This document shows, piece by piece, positions 32,443 through 41,543 of a stretch of 64,000 nucleotides of DNA. Source of the DNA: Desertivirga xinjiangensis. Its GTDB lineage: Bacteria; Bacteroidota; Bacteroidia; Sphingobacteriales; Sphingobacteriaceae. The first letter of the stretch is position 1. Each line of letters begins with the position of its first letter. Location of the stretch: NCBI RefSeq assembly GCF_024436435.1, contig NZ_JAFMZP010000009.1, forward strand, positions 1 to 64,000, read 5' to 3'. The notes beneath the pieces were generated by a model. The model saw only the letters and a list, made by a program, of their open reading frames with translations, was not told where the DNA came from and did not search any database. Both the position numbers and the translations under genes were made by a program.

Positions 32443-33789
32443 ATGAATATCACACAAGAGAAAATCGATAACCTAAATTCAGTGGTTAAAGTAAGTATTA
32501 AACCTGAAGACTACCTTGATCGTGTAGAGAAAGCAATCAAAACTCAGGCTAAGAAAGCGAACCTTCCAGGTTTTCGTAAGGGCATGGTTCCTTCTTCTCA
32601 CATCAAAAGAATGTACGGAAAAAGTATTCTTGTTGATGAAATAAATAATCTATTGACCGATACTCTTAACAACTATATCAGTGAAAATAAACTAGAGGTT
32701 TTAGGGCAACCTCTTCCAAAAGTTGATGACGCAAAAGAGTTCAACTGGGACTATACAGACGAATTTGAATTTGACTATGAATTAGGCCTTGCTCCTGAGT
32801 TTCAACTGGACTTTTCTTCTAAAGATAAACTGCCTTACTATCAAATCAAAGTAGATGCTGACACGCTTGAGTCAAGAACGAAAAATTTGCGTAAAAGCTA
32901 TGGCAAAATGACAAATCCTGAAGTTTCGGCAGAGGATGACGTTCTTTATTCTGAATTAGTTCAACTTTCACCGGATGGTTCTGTTTTTGAAGGGGGTATT
33001 TCAAATACAGCTTCACTTCGTTTAGACCTCGTGAAAGATGATGAAATTAAAAAGTCTTTGATAGGTCTAAAAATTGGAGATGTCGTAACTGTAGATATTC
33101 AAAAAGCTTTTGACAACGACGCTTTTCAGATATCAAAGCTAACCGGCATTTCGGAAGAAGATGCAAAAGATTTGAAATCAAACTTTCAGCTAACTGTTAA
33201 AAATGTGAACAGATTAGAGGAAGCGGATTTAAATCAGGAGTTCTTTGAGAAAATATTTCCTGCGGGAGATGTAACAACAGAAGAGCAGTTTAAAGAAAAA
33301 ATTACTGCAGAGCTTGAGTCAATGATGGTTCAAAATGCTGATCAAAAACTTCAAAACGATCTTGTGTCTTTTGGTCTGGGTAAGTTTGAACTTCAGTTGC
33401 CAGATGAATTTTTGAGACGTTGGCTAAAAGCAACTAACGAAAACCTTTCTGATGAGGAGCTTGAAAAAGGATATGACGATTTTGCACGTAATCTTAAATG
33501 GACTTTGATTGAAAATAAGATCATTAAAGAAAACAATATTGAGATCAAGTATGAAGACGTGCTGGATGCTGCGAAATCTCGACTTGATGCACAATTTAAG
33601 ATGTATAGTCCTCAGCCTCTTCCTGAAGATCAGTTAAGTCAATACGCAGTACAATTTCTTCAGAACAAAGAAAATGCAAACCGTATTTTCGAAGAAGTAA
33701 AAGCGCAAAAAGTATTTGAATACCTGAAAAGTGTTATTACTTTAGACACAAAGGAAATAGAATATAGTAAATTTCTTGAACTGAATTAA
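32443..33789 (+). CDS. tig: Trigger factor chaperone
   Basis: A 448-residue ribosome-associated chaperone. The N-terminal ribosome-binding domain contains the GFRKGMVP motif (consensus GFRxGkxP) near residues 42-49. The central PPIase-type region is divergent, and the C-terminal helical arms follow. The bacteroidotal form lacks a well-conserved FKBP active site. ATG 32443 is used; an open frame runs back through the tRNA to 32308, which is an artefact. It is followed by clpP and clpX, the common chaperone-protease order. Confidence 0.9.
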   Translation: MNITQEKIDNLNSVVKVSIKPEDYLDRVEKAIKTQAKKANLPGFRKGMVPSSHIKRMYGKSILVDEINNLLTDTLNNYISENKLEVLGQPLPKVDDAKEFNWDYTDEFEFDYELGLAPEFQLDFSSKDKLPYYQIKVDADTLESRTKNLRKSYGKMTNPEVSAEDDVLYSELVQLSPDGSVFEGGISNTASLRLDLVKDDEIKKSLIGLKIGDVVTVDIQKAFDNDAFQISKLTGISEEDAKDLKSNFQLTVKNVNRLEEADLNQEFFEKIFPAGDVTTEEQFKEKITAELESMMVQNADQKLQNDLVSFGLGKFELQLPDEFLRRWLKATNENLSDEELEKGYDDFARNLKWTLIENKIIKENNIEIKYEDVLDAAKSRLDAQFKMYSPQPLPEDQLSQYAVQFLQNKENANRIFEEVKAQKVFEYLKSVITLDTKEIEYSKFLELN

Positions 33790-33801
33790 AAGATATTGGT
33801 T

Positions 33802-33857
33802 ATAAGTGTGCCCGGACCAATTATCTTTTACAATAAATTGATTCATCGCACACTTAT
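33802..33857 (+). promoter_or_regulatory. Inverted repeat between tig and clpP
   Basis: ATAAGTGTGC (33802-33811) and GCACACTTAT (33848-33857) are perfect 10-bp inverted repeats, with a T-rich stretch about ten bases later. It may end tig transcripts or form a leader structure for clpP; the long loop (36 bases) makes it weaker than the other terminators here. Confidence 0.4.
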
Positions 33858-33890
33858 TAAAACTATTTTTAACCAAACTTTTTGATTCTC

Positions 33891-34598
33891 ATGGAAATTG
33901 ACAAAAACGAATTTCGGAAATACGCAGTAAAGCATCATCGTATAGGTAGTCAGCATGTCGACAGCTTTATCGGCAGGGTTGAAAAAAACGCAGTCCCTAT
34001 GTCGATGACTCCCTACATTATTGAAGAGCGGTCTTTAAATGTAGCTCAAATGGATGTTTTCTCCAGATTAATGATGGATCGTATTATCTTTCTTGGCGAT
34101 GCGATTTATGATAATATTGCGAACATCATCCAGGCTCAATTGTTGTTTCTGCAGTCGACCGATGCTAAAAGAGATATCCAAATTTACATAAATTCGCCTG
34201 GAGGCTCTGTTTACGCTGGTTTAGGTATATATGATACCATGCAATACATCGCTCCGGATGTTGCCACAATCTGTACAGGGATGGCGGCTTCAATGGGGGC
34301 AGTATTATTGTGTGCAGGGGCTGCGGGTAAAAGGGCTGCTTTGTCTCATTCAAGGGTAATGATTCATCAGCCTCTCGGAGGAGTTCAAGGTCAGGCTTCT
34401 GATATTGAAATTACAGCCCGTGAAATTTTAAAATTGAAACGCGAACTTTATGACATAATAGCCAGCCATTCTGGTCAGGACTATCAGAAGGTTCACGATG
34501 CTTCAGACAGAGATTATTGGATGATTGCGAGTGAAGCTAAAGAGTTTGGAATGATCGATGAAGTTCTTGGCGCAAACAAGGTAACTACTAATGAGTAA
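33891..34598 (+). CDS. clpP: ATP-dependent Clp protease proteolytic subunit
   Basis: A 235-residue serine protease that forms the tetradecameric chamber of ClpXP. Catalytic Ser134 is in [11 protein letters not shown], His159 in MIHQPLGG and Asp208 in DRDYWM. An N-terminal extension of about 30 residues precedes the ClpP fold relative to E. coli, normal for this phylum. ATG 33891 is chosen over the in-frame TTG 33882. clpX overlaps its last eight bases. Confidence 0.96.
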   Translation: MEIDKNEFRKYAVKHHRIGSQHVDSFIGRVEKNAVPMSMTPYIIEERSLNVAQMDVFSRLMMDRIIFLGDAIYDNIANIIQAQLLFLQSTDAKRDIQIYINSPGGSVYAGLGIYDTMQYIAPDVATICTGMAASMGAVLLCAGAAGKRAALSHSRVMIHQPLGGVQGQASDIEITAREILKLKRELYDIIASHSGQDYQKVHDASDRDYWMIASEAKEFGMIDEVLGANKVTTNE

Positions 34599-35832
34599 AA
34601 GTTCAAAAGATATCAAATGTTCCTTTTGTGGTTCGGGGAAGCAGGACACGTTAATGCTGATCGCAGGGCTGGATGCCCATATCTGCGATAAATGTGTTGC
34701 ACAGGCCAATCAGATCTTATCTGAAGAGCTCTCCACCCGCAAAAGTAAAACATCTCAGTCTGCTTTAACGTTGATGAAGCCGACTGAGATAAAGTTACAT
34801 CTGGATCAGTATGTCATTGGTCAGGATGAAGCTAAAAAAGTGCTTTCGGTAGCTGTTTATAACCACTATAAACGCCTCAATCAAAAAATTGAGAAAGACG
34901 AAGTTGAGATCGAAAAATCTAACATCATTATGGTGGCAGAAACGGGAACAGGTAAAACACTTTTAGCTAAAACAATAGCTAAGGTATTGCATGTTCCTTT
35001 CTGTATTTGCGATGCGACAGTACTTACGGAGGCCGGTTATGTAGGTGAAGATGTGGAGAGCATTCTAACTCGTTTGCTACAGGCTGCCGATTATGACGTC
35101 GCTGCCGCAGAGCGCGGAATTGTATACATAGATGAGGTAGACAAGATTGCACGCAAGAGCGACAATCCATCCATCACACGTGATGTGTCAGGAGAGGGTG
35201 TTCAGCAGGCACTTCTGAAAATACTAGAGGGAACAATGGTGAATGTGCCACCTCAGGGCGGACGTAAGCATCCAGATCAAAAAATGATAGCTGTTAACAC
35301 GAATAATATACTGTTTATTTGTGGTGGAGCATTCGATGGTATTGAAAAGAAAATAGCAAACCGGTTACGGACTCAAACAGTTGGTTACAGGGTTAAAAAA
35401 GACGAAGCAAACGTGGATCTTAAAAACCTGTATAAATATATCACTCCTCAGGATCTCCGTTCTTTTGGATTGATACCCGAACTGATAGGACGTTTACCTG
35501 TTATCACCCATTTAAATCCTTTAGACAGGCAGGCTTTGCTGAATATTCTTACCGAGCCAAAGAATTCTTTAATCAGACAGTACAAAAAGCTATTTGAATA
35601 CGAAGGCATAAAGCTTGAATTTAGCAAGGAGGTGCTTGAATTTATTGTCGATAAGGCGTTGGAGTTCAAGCTAGGCGCGAGAGGGTTGCGGTCTATTTGT
35701 GAAGCCATAATGATAGATGCCATGTTTGAGGTCCCATCCGATAAACAACAGAATAAGGAGCTCTTCATTACTCTGGATTATGCTCTCGAAAAGTTTGCTA
35801 AGTCAGATCTCAAAAAACTTAAAGTTGCTTAA
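34591..35832 (+). CDS. clpX: ATP-dependent Clp protease ATPase subunit ClpX
   Basis: A 413-residue unfoldase feeding ClpP. The zinc-binding domain has Cys10, Cys13, Cys32, Cys35. The Walker A block is A116-ETGTGKT, with Ala where the first Gly of GxxxxGKT is expected. Walker B (VYIDEVDK), the GYVG pore loop, the RKH loop (GGRKHPDQK), sensor 1 and the arginine finger region (IPELIGRLP) are intact. It overlaps clpP by eight bases. The unusual Ala could be a real variant or a sequencing error and is discussed separately. Confidence 0.95.
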   Translation: MSKSSKDIKCSFCGSGKQDTLMLIAGLDAHICDKCVAQANQILSEELSTRKSKTSQSALTLMKPTEIKLHLDQYVIGQDEAKKVLSVAVYNHYKRLNQKIEKDEVEIEKSNIIMVAETGTGKTLLAKTIAKVLHVPFCICDATVLTEAGYVGEDVESILTRLLQAADYDVAAAERGIVYIDEVDKIARKSDNPSITRDVSGEGVQQALLKILEGTMVNVPPQGGRKHPDQKMIAVNTNNILFICGGAFDGIEKKIANRLRTQTVGYRVKKDEANVDLKNLYKYITPQDLRSFGLIPELIGRLPVITHLNPLDRQALLNILTEPKNSLIRQYKKLFEYEGIKLEFSKEVLEFIVDKALEFKLGARGLRSICEAIMIDAMFEVPSDKQQNKELFITLDYALEKFAKSDLKKLKVA

Positions 35833-35836
35833 CAAG

Positions 35837-35865
35837 AATCCCCCGCACAAAACGGGGGATTTTTT
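35837..35865 (+). terminator. Terminator of the clpP-clpX operon
   Basis: AATCCCCCG (35837-35845) pairs perfectly with CGGGGGATT (35853-35861) and is followed by a T run. Confidence 0.85.
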
Positions 35866-35883
35866 GTTTAAAAGGATCAACAT

Positions 35884-36747
35884 ATGAACGAAGAAAAAGA
35901 GGTAAAGAAAGATCCCCAGATAGTTGAACAAGCTGAGAAGATCAACGAGGTTGAATCTCCGATAAAAAAGGGGTTAAAAACCAAAGAGGAGATAGTGAGG
36001 AACTGGCTGCCAAGATATACCGGACGCCCCCTTGACCAATTCACAGATTTTATATTGCTGACTAATTTCTCCAAATATTTGCAACTGTTCTCCGAATGGC
36101 ACGGGAATGTCCCTATCATGGGCCTGGATAAGCCAATGCAGAGCGTAGCTGCCGAAGGTATTACAATTATTAATTTCGGAATGGGAAGTCCGCTTGCGGC
36201 TACGATGATGGATTTGTTAAGTGCAATAAAGCCTAAAGCCGCTTTGTTCCTGGGAAAATGTGGCGGCCTAAAAAAGAAAAATAATATAGGCGACCTTATT
36301 TTGCCTATTGCTGCTATCCGCGGAGAGGGAACATCTAACGACTATTTTCCGGCTGAGGTTCCTGCATTGCCCTCGTTTGCGCTTCAAAAAGCTATTTCGA
36401 CAACGATTCGGGACCATTCACGGGATTACTGGACTGGTACTTGTTATACTACTAACCGGCGTGTGTGGGAACACGATAAGAATTTCAAGAAATACTTAAA
36501 GTCCTTGAGAGCTATGGCCATCGATATGGAAACAGCTACCATTTTCACCGCGGGCTTCGCAAATAAGATTCCAACGGGGGCCTTGCTGTTAATTTCGGAC
36601 CAGCCTATGATTCCAGAAGGGGTCAAAACTGCAGAGAGCGATTCGAAGGTGACTGAGACATACGTGGAGACTCATTTGAAGGTCGGTATAGAATCTTTAA
36701 AGCAACTTATAAACAATGGACTGACCGTGAAGCACCTAAAGTTTTAA
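35884..36747 (+). CDS. amn: AMP nucleosidase
   Basis: A 287-residue purine nucleosidase that splits AMP into adenine and ribose 5-phosphate. The phosphorylase-superfamily core shows GMGSPLAATMMDLL and the nucleoside-binding block AIDMETATIF near the C-terminus. It is the short form without the large N-terminal regulatory domain of E. coli Amn. A charged N-terminus (1-35) is poorly conserved. It stands between the clpX terminator and cysM, with cysM starting 17 bp later. Confidence 0.87.
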   Translation: MNEEKEVKKDPQIVEQAEKINEVESPIKKGLKTKEEIVRNWLPRYTGRPLDQFTDFILLTNFSKYLQLFSEWHGNVPIMGLDKPMQSVAAEGITIINFGMGSPLAATMMDLLSAIKPKAALFLGKCGGLKKKNNIGDLILPIAAIRGEGTSNDYFPAEVPALPSFALQKAISTTIRDHSRDYWTGTCYTTNRRVWEHDKNFKKYLKSLRAMAIDMETATIFTAGFANKIPTGALLLISDQPMIPEGVKTAESDSKVTETYVETHLKVGIESLKQLINNGLTVKHLKF

Positions 36748-36764
36748 GTTAAGCACGTTTGCTT

Positions 36765-37748
36765 ATGTGGTATAATAACATCCTTGAGACTATTGGAAAT
36801 ACTCCTTTGGTGAGATTAAACCGGGTTGCCAAAGGCGTAAAGGCAACCGTTTTGGCAAAGATCGAAACAACTAATCCTGGTAATTCAATCAAAGACCGGA
36901 TGGCTCTTCGAATGATCGAGGATGCCGAGCGGGAAGGAAAACTTCAGGCTGGCGGAACTATTATTGAAGGAACCTCTGGAAATACCGGCATGGGCTTAGC
37001 TATCGCGGCAATAGTCAAAGGGTATAAGTGTATTTTTACAACAACCGACAAGCAGTCAAAGGAAAAGCTGGATGCGTTAAGAGCTTTTGGTGCCGAAGTG
37101 ATTGTTTGTCCTACCAATGTGGAGCCGGAAGATCCCCGCTCTTATTATTCCGTAGCATCGCGTCTAGAAAAAGAGATTCCAAATTCATGGAAAGCAGATC
37201 AGTATAACAATCTTTCGAATTCTCAGGCTAATTATGAGCAAACAGGTCCTGAGATATGGAAGCAGACTCAGGGTAAGATAACTCATCTGGTGGTAGGTGT
37301 AGGCACCGGTGGCACCATTTCAGGAGCTGGCCGATACCTTAAAGAAAAGAATGCAAATATTCAGGTTTGGGGAATTGACACTTATGGCTCGGTCTTTAAA
37401 AAGTACAAGGAAACCGGTGTTTTCGATAAAAGTGAGATCTATCCATATATAACGGAAGGCATCGGGGAAGATTTCCTGCCTAAAAATGTGGATTTTGACG
37501 TTATAGATCTTTTTGAGAAAGTTTCGGATAAGGATGCAGCCCTGTTAACCAGAGAGATTGCCCGCAAGGAAGGAATATTCGCCGGGAATTCAGCCGGAGC
37601 CGCTATAGCAGGTCTGCTGCAATTAAAAGACCGGCTTTCAGAGCAGGATGTAGTGGTGGTGGTCTTTAATGATCATGGCACTCGATATCTCGGCAAAATG
37701 TATAACGATGATTGGCTTAAGGCGCAGGGATTTTTGAATCAAGATTAA
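36765..37748 (+). CDS. cysM: Cysteine synthase (CysM-type)
   Basis: A 327-residue PLP enzyme making cysteine from O-acetylserine (or a related activated serine) and sulfide or thiosulfate. The PLP lysine is in NSIKDRMA, and EGTSGNTGMG binds the substrate carboxylate and the cofactor phosphate. GVGTGGTISG and NSAGAA are further PLP contacts. The sequence resembles CysM more than CysK, but specificity is uncertain. ATG 36765 is used; TTG 36759 is in frame. A perfect palindrome lies just downstream. Confidence 0.88.
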   Translation: MWYNNILETIGNTPLVRLNRVAKGVKATVLAKIETTNPGNSIKDRMALRMIEDAEREGKLQAGGTIIEGTSGNTGMGLAIAAIVKGYKCIFTTTDKQSKEKLDALRAFGAEVIVCPTNVEPEDPRSYYSVASRLEKEIPNSWKADQYNNLSNSQANYEQTGPEIWKQTQGKITHLVVGVGTGGTISGAGRYLKEKNANIQVWGIDTYGSVFKKYKETGVFDKSEIYPYITEGIGEDFLPKNVDFDVIDLFEKVSDKDAALLTREIARKEGIFAGNSAGAAIAGLLQLKDRLSEQDVVVVVFNDHGTRYLGKMYNDDWLKAQGFLNQD

Positions 37749-37766
37749 TTGCAGGAAGTGAAACAG

Positions 37767-37801
37767 TTCCTAAGCACACGCGGCACGCGTGTGCTTAGGA
37801 A
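37767..37801. repeat. GC-rich palindromic intergenic repeat, copy 2
   Basis: A perfect 15-bp stem (37767-37781 with 37787-37801) and a five-base GGCAC loop. It shares GCACACGCGGCACGC with copy 1 at 194-208. No T run follows on either strand, so it is not a standard intrinsic terminator, though it lies between the convergent cysM and murA genes. Confidence 0.75.
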
Positions 37802-37830
37802 GCAACGGTTCAGATAAACGTGCGATATCG

Positions 37831-39156
37831 CTAATGCGATTTTGGTATCACATTTATCCTTCTGATATCTGCTCCAAGAGCACGGAGACGTATATCTATA
37901 TCCTGGTAACCTCTTTCTATTTGTTCGATGTTATGTATGATGGAACGTCCGCTCGCTGATAGCGCAGCTATCAGCAATGAAACGCCTGCGCGAATGTCAG
38001 GAGAAGTCATCTCGATTCCCCGTAAATTCACCTGCTTATCCAGCCCCATGATAGTTGCTCTATGTGGATCACAAAGAATGATCTGTGCACCCATATCAAT
38101 AAGCTTATCAACAAAGAATAAGCGGCTTTCAAACATTTTTTGATGGATCATAACGTTCCCTTTTGCTTGAGTAGCCACTACAAGTACAATGCTTAACAGG
38201 TCAGGAGTAAATCCCGGCCATGGTGCGTCTGCAACAGTCAAGATAGAGCCGTCAATAAACGTTTCTATTTCGTAATTGCTTTGAGCCGGAATATAGATGT
38301 CGTCGCCGCGGCGTTCCAGCTGAATTCCTAATCTCCTGAAGACATTTGGAATAATTCCCAGCTCGTCGTACTGCACATCTTTAATTGTGATCTCCGAACC
38401 TGTCATAGCGGCAAGACCGATAAAAGACCCGATTTCGATCATGTCTGGTAAAAGCCTGTGTTCGGTGCCGCCAAGTTCTTCAACTCCTTCAATGGTGAGC
38501 AAGTTAGAACTGATGCCGGAGATCCGGGCTCCCATGCGGTTAAGCATTTTGCATAACTGCTGAAGATAAGGCTCGCAGGCCGCGTTATAAATGGTTGTTG
38601 TACCCTTAGCCAAAACCGCAGCCATAACTACGTTCGCTGTTCCAGTTACCGATGCTTCATCCAGAAGAATGTAGGTGCCTTTGAGGTCGGTTGCATCAAC
38701 ATTAAAAAAGCTGTTCTCAGCATCGTAACTAAACCGCGCTCCAAGCTTCTCAAACCCCAGGAAGTGTGTATCCAACCGGCGCCTGCCGATTTTATCTCCG
38801 CCTGGCTTTGGAATAGAAGCTTTTCCAAACCGGGCCAATAGCGGCCCAACAATCATTATAGACCCTCTTAAGCTTCCGCCCTTAGATTTAAATTCTTTTG
38901 ATTGGAAGAACTCAAGATTTATATTGTCTGCCTGAAAAGTATAAGTGTCTTTACTCAATCGTTCGACACGAACGCCAAGGTCGCCTAACAATTCAATAAG
39001 CTTATTAACATCCTTAATGTCGGGAATATTGCTTATGGTTACTTTCTGATCTGTCAATAGTACGGCGGAAATTACCTGTAAGGCCTCATTTTTTGCGCCC
39101 TGCGGAATGATTTCGCCTTTAAGCGGTTTCCCGCCATGAATTTCAAATGCATTCAT
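37831..39156 (-). CDS. murA: UDP-GlcNAc enolpyruvyl transferase with Asp at the fosfomycin-target position
   Basis: A 441-residue cytoplasmic enzyme that transfers enolpyruvate from PEP to UDP-GlcNAc, the first committed step of peptidoglycan synthesis. Lys22-Asn23 near the N-terminus and the WPGFTPDL segment are conserved. The flexible loop reads KPGGDKIGRRRLD: Asp121 occupies the place of E. coli Cys115, the residue alkylated by fosfomycin. This Cys-to-Asp change keeps activity and confers fosfomycin insensitivity in mycobacteria and chlamydiae. It follows the DUF4290 gene by 31 bp on the same strand, so they form an operon. Confidence 0.95.
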   Translation of the reverse strand: MNAFEIHGGKPLKGEIIPQGAKNEALQVISAVLLTDQKVTISNIPDIKDVNKLIELLGDLGVRVERLSKDTYTFQADNINLEFFQSKEFKSKGGSLRGSIMIVGPLLARFGKASIPKPGGDKIGRRRLDTHFLGFEKLGARFSYDAENSFFNVDATDLKGTYILLDEASVTGTANVVMAAVLAKGTTTIYNAACEPYLQQLCKMLNRMGARISGISSNLLTIEGVEELGGTEHRLLPDMIEIGSFIGLAAMTGSEITIKDVQYDELGIIPNVFRRLGIQLERRGDDIYIPAQSNYEIETFIDGSILTVADAPWPGFTPDLLSIVLVVATQAKGNVMIHQKMFESRLFFVDKLIDMGAQIILCDPHRATIMGLDKQVNLRGIEMTSPDIRAGVSLLIAALSASGRSIIHNIEQIERGYQDIDIRLRALGADIRRINVIPKSH

Positions 39157-39187
39157 TAAGATTAATGTTTTTTAAGGTTCCTGAATG

Positions 39188-39871
39188 TTAGTAACGTTTT
39201 CCGTTGCTCTTCGGGCGATTTCCCTGATTGCTACGGTTACTGTTATTGTTTTGACGACCTTTATTACTGCTGTAAGCATTCGATTGGCTGCTCTTCTGGC
39301 GAACACCAGGTGCATTGTTGCGTACCTCTACCCTGTTAAGATTAATGTTCTCCTGCAGGATCAGTTCTCCGTTTGACAACTCCCTCAGATCGTTGATGAT
39401 TGTTTCGTCGGCTACGGTGTCTTTATTCCAGGTGACGTAGGCCATTTTCATGAAATTGGCTATAGACTGAATCATCAACTGCTTGCGCTGCTCATCCTCG
39501 ATCTTCTTAGCCTTTTGAATCATTATTTCAACCGTTTTGCCGTAGTGTTTAAACTTAATCCGTTGTTGTGGATAGGCAAGGGGCTCGGGTTTGAAATGAA
39601 TAGCATCTTCAGATGGCTTGGGGTATGGTGAATCCACATCAATTTTAAAATCTGAAATGATGTGTAAATGATCCCAAAGCTTGTGTTTGAAATCTGTTAC
39701 ATCACGGAGGTGTGGGTTCAGAAAGCCCATTAAATCTATTACTACCTGTGCATGCCGGTTTCTTTCCTCACGCGTAGGAAGAGTGCAAATATAGGCTACC
39801 ATGTTCTGTACATTTCTGCCGTACTCAGCAAGGATTAATTTTTTCCTTGTCGTATTATAATCAAATGTCAT
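39188..39871 (-). CDS. DUF4290 protein
   Basis: A 227-residue protein of unknown function limited to this phylum. The conserved part is the first 180 residues, helical, with YGRNVQNMV and DFKHKLWDHLHIISDF. The tail (about 190-227) is a low-complexity Asn/Ser/Arg/Gly-rich segment that may bind RNA or be disordered. It precedes murA in an operon, an order frequently seen in Bacteroidota. No catalytic motif is apparent. Confidence 0.85.
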   Translation of the reverse strand: MTFDYNTTRKKLILAEYGRNVQNMVAYICTLPTREERNRHAQVVIDLMGFLNPHLRDVTDFKHKLWDHLHIISDFKIDVDSPYPKPSEDAIHFKPEPLAYPQQRIKFKHYGKTVEIMIQKAKKIEDEQRKQLMIQSIANFMKMAYVTWNKDTVADETIINDLRELSNGELILQENINLNRVEVRNNAPGVRQKSSQSNAYSSNKGRQNNNSNRSNQGNRPKSNGKRY

Positions 39872-40100
39872 TTTTGTTTTGTTTTAAGCTGCTAAGAGAT
39901 TTTCCCGCCAATTGCTCTTTTCTTTGGAGTTATTATACCTACAAGTATGTTTGAAACTTGTTTTTAATTGCGAGTGAATGCAGAGTGACAGCCAACTTAT
40001 AGAAAAGGCGGCAGATAGATCAGAGAGTGATTTAGCCCGGCTTGCTCTGTTTCAGTTTGTAAATATAATATTAAATTGAAAATAGCAAGAATTTTTTTTT

Positions 40101-40152
40101 AAGCGCTCTAGTTTAATCACATTGTGCGCGCTGTGGTTAAACTAGAGCGCTT
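40101..40152. repeat. Long inverted repeat between serS and DUF4290
   Basis: Arms of 20 bases (40101-40120 with 40133-40152), identical except one G-U pair, with a 12-base loop. It lies 11 bp after the serS stop. The T run sits before the hairpin on the plus strand (40092-40100), so on the serS strand the hairpin is followed by A residues, not U residues; it is not a canonical terminator. Confidence 0.7.
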
Positions 40153-40163
40153 TACCTGGGGAT

Positions 40164-41432
40164 TTAATCAATCCACTCAAACTTAGTGTAAGGCACTAAA
40201 GCAGATGGAATTTTGATTCCCTTTTCAGTTTGGTTATTCTCTAACAGAGTCGCCACAATCCTTGGCAACGCCAGGGCACTTCCATTCAAGGTGTGAGGCA
40301 GCTGAGGTTTACCCTCTTTGCCCTTAAAACGTAATTTTAATCTGTTGCTTTGGAATGTTTCGAAATTTGAAACAGAAGAGACTTCGAGCCATCTCTCCTG
40401 AGCGGCACACCACACTTCCATGTCGTAGGTCAGGGAAGAAGTGAAGCTCATATCACCTCCACACAGACGAAGTACCCGGTAAGGTAGTTCAAGTTTCTGT
40501 AGTAGTGATTGCACATAAGCGCTCATCTCTTCCAGAACCGCATAAGAGCTGTCCGGATGTGCAATCTGTACTATCTCTACTTTATCGAACTGATGCAGCC
40601 GGTTTAAACCCCGCACATGTGCTCCATATGAACCTGCTTCCCGTCGAAAGCAAGGGGTATAAGCGCAATTCTTTATGGGCAATTCATCTTCCTTCACAAT
40701 CACATCCCTGTAGAGGTTTGTAACCGGTACTTCTGCGGTTGGTATAAGATAGAGGTTGTCTATTCCAACATGGTACATCTGTCCCTCTTTGTCGGGTAGT
40801 TGTCCTGTTCCAAATCCCGAAGCTTCGTTTACTACAACAGGAGGCTGCATTTCCCGGTATCCGGCAGCTTCGGCGTGATCCAGAAAGAAATTGATCAGAG
40901 CCCGTTGCAGTTTAGCTCCTTTTCCCTTATAGACAGGAAAACCGGCGCCAGCTATTTTATTTCCGAGTTCAAAATCAATGATGTCATATTTCGCAGCGAG
41001 CTCCCAATGAGGTAGCTTTTGCGTTAGCGACGGCTTTTCCCCGTGTTCAAAAATTGTTTCATTTTCCTCAGGAGTTTTTCCTTCCGGAACAGACGAATGC
41101 GGCAGGTTAGGAAGCTGGATAGTTTTATTTAACTGCTCTTCTTCTAAGGCGGTAAGTTTGTCGCTTAAAGTCTTTACCTGCTCTTTTAGCACAGGCGTTT
41201 TGGCCTTGAGAACTTCAGCTTCGGCTTTTTTACCTTGCCTCATCAAGTCGCCGATTTGTTTCGCTATGCTGTTCGCCTCAGCAGAGACAGAGTCAAGTTG
41301 CGACTGAGTTTGGCGTCGTTCCTCATCCAGCGAAATAATTTCCTCAACTAGTTCCGGCTGTTTGAAATTTTTAACGGCTAAACGTTCTAAAACCTTCTCT
41401 TTGTTTTCTCTGATATAACTAACTTGCAGCAT
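40164..41432 (-). CDS. serS: Seryl-tRNA synthetase
   Basis: A 422-residue class II synthetase. The N-terminal antiparallel coiled-coil arm (about 30-110) that reads the tRNA-Ser variable arm is clear. Class II motif 2 is visible as CFRREAGSYG and motif 3 as GSALALPRIVATLLEN. ATG 41432 is used; TTG 41453 is in frame. It stands alone, with an exact -7 promoter element just upstream and a large hairpin downstream. Confidence 0.95.
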   Translation of the reverse strand: MLQVSYIRENKEKVLERLAVKNFKQPELVEEIISLDEERRQTQSQLDSVSAEANSIAKQIGDLMRQGKKAEAEVLKAKTPVLKEQVKTLSDKLTALEEEQLNKTIQLPNLPHSSVPEGKTPEENETIFEHGEKPSLTQKLPHWELAAKYDIIDFELGNKIAGAGFPVYKGKGAKLQRALINFFLDHAEAAGYREMQPPVVVNEASGFGTGQLPDKEGQMYHVGIDNLYLIPTAEVPVTNLYRDVIVKEDELPIKNCAYTPCFRREAGSYGAHVRGLNRLHQFDKVEIVQIAHPDSSYAVLEEMSAYVQSLLQKLELPYRVLRLCGGDMSFTSSLTYDMEVWCAAQERWLEVSSVSNFETFQSNRLKLRFKGKEGKPQLPHTLNGSALALPRIVATLLENNQTEKGIKIPSALVPYTKFEWID

Positions 41433-41450
41433 CTTTTTGAAAAATTTTGA

Positions 41451-41458
41451 CAAAGATA
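41451..41458 (-). promoter_or_regulatory. -7 element upstream of serS
   Basis: On the minus strand this reads TATCTTTG, an exact TAnnTTTG match 19 bp before the start codon, giving a short leader. The -33 element is weak. Confidence 0.45.
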
Positions 41459-41543
41459 ATATGAGTTATGAGTTATGAACGATAAGCAGGGAGTTTTTTA
41501 ACACTCAGCTGGAATAACTTGTGATTTTTTCGATATCGTATAT

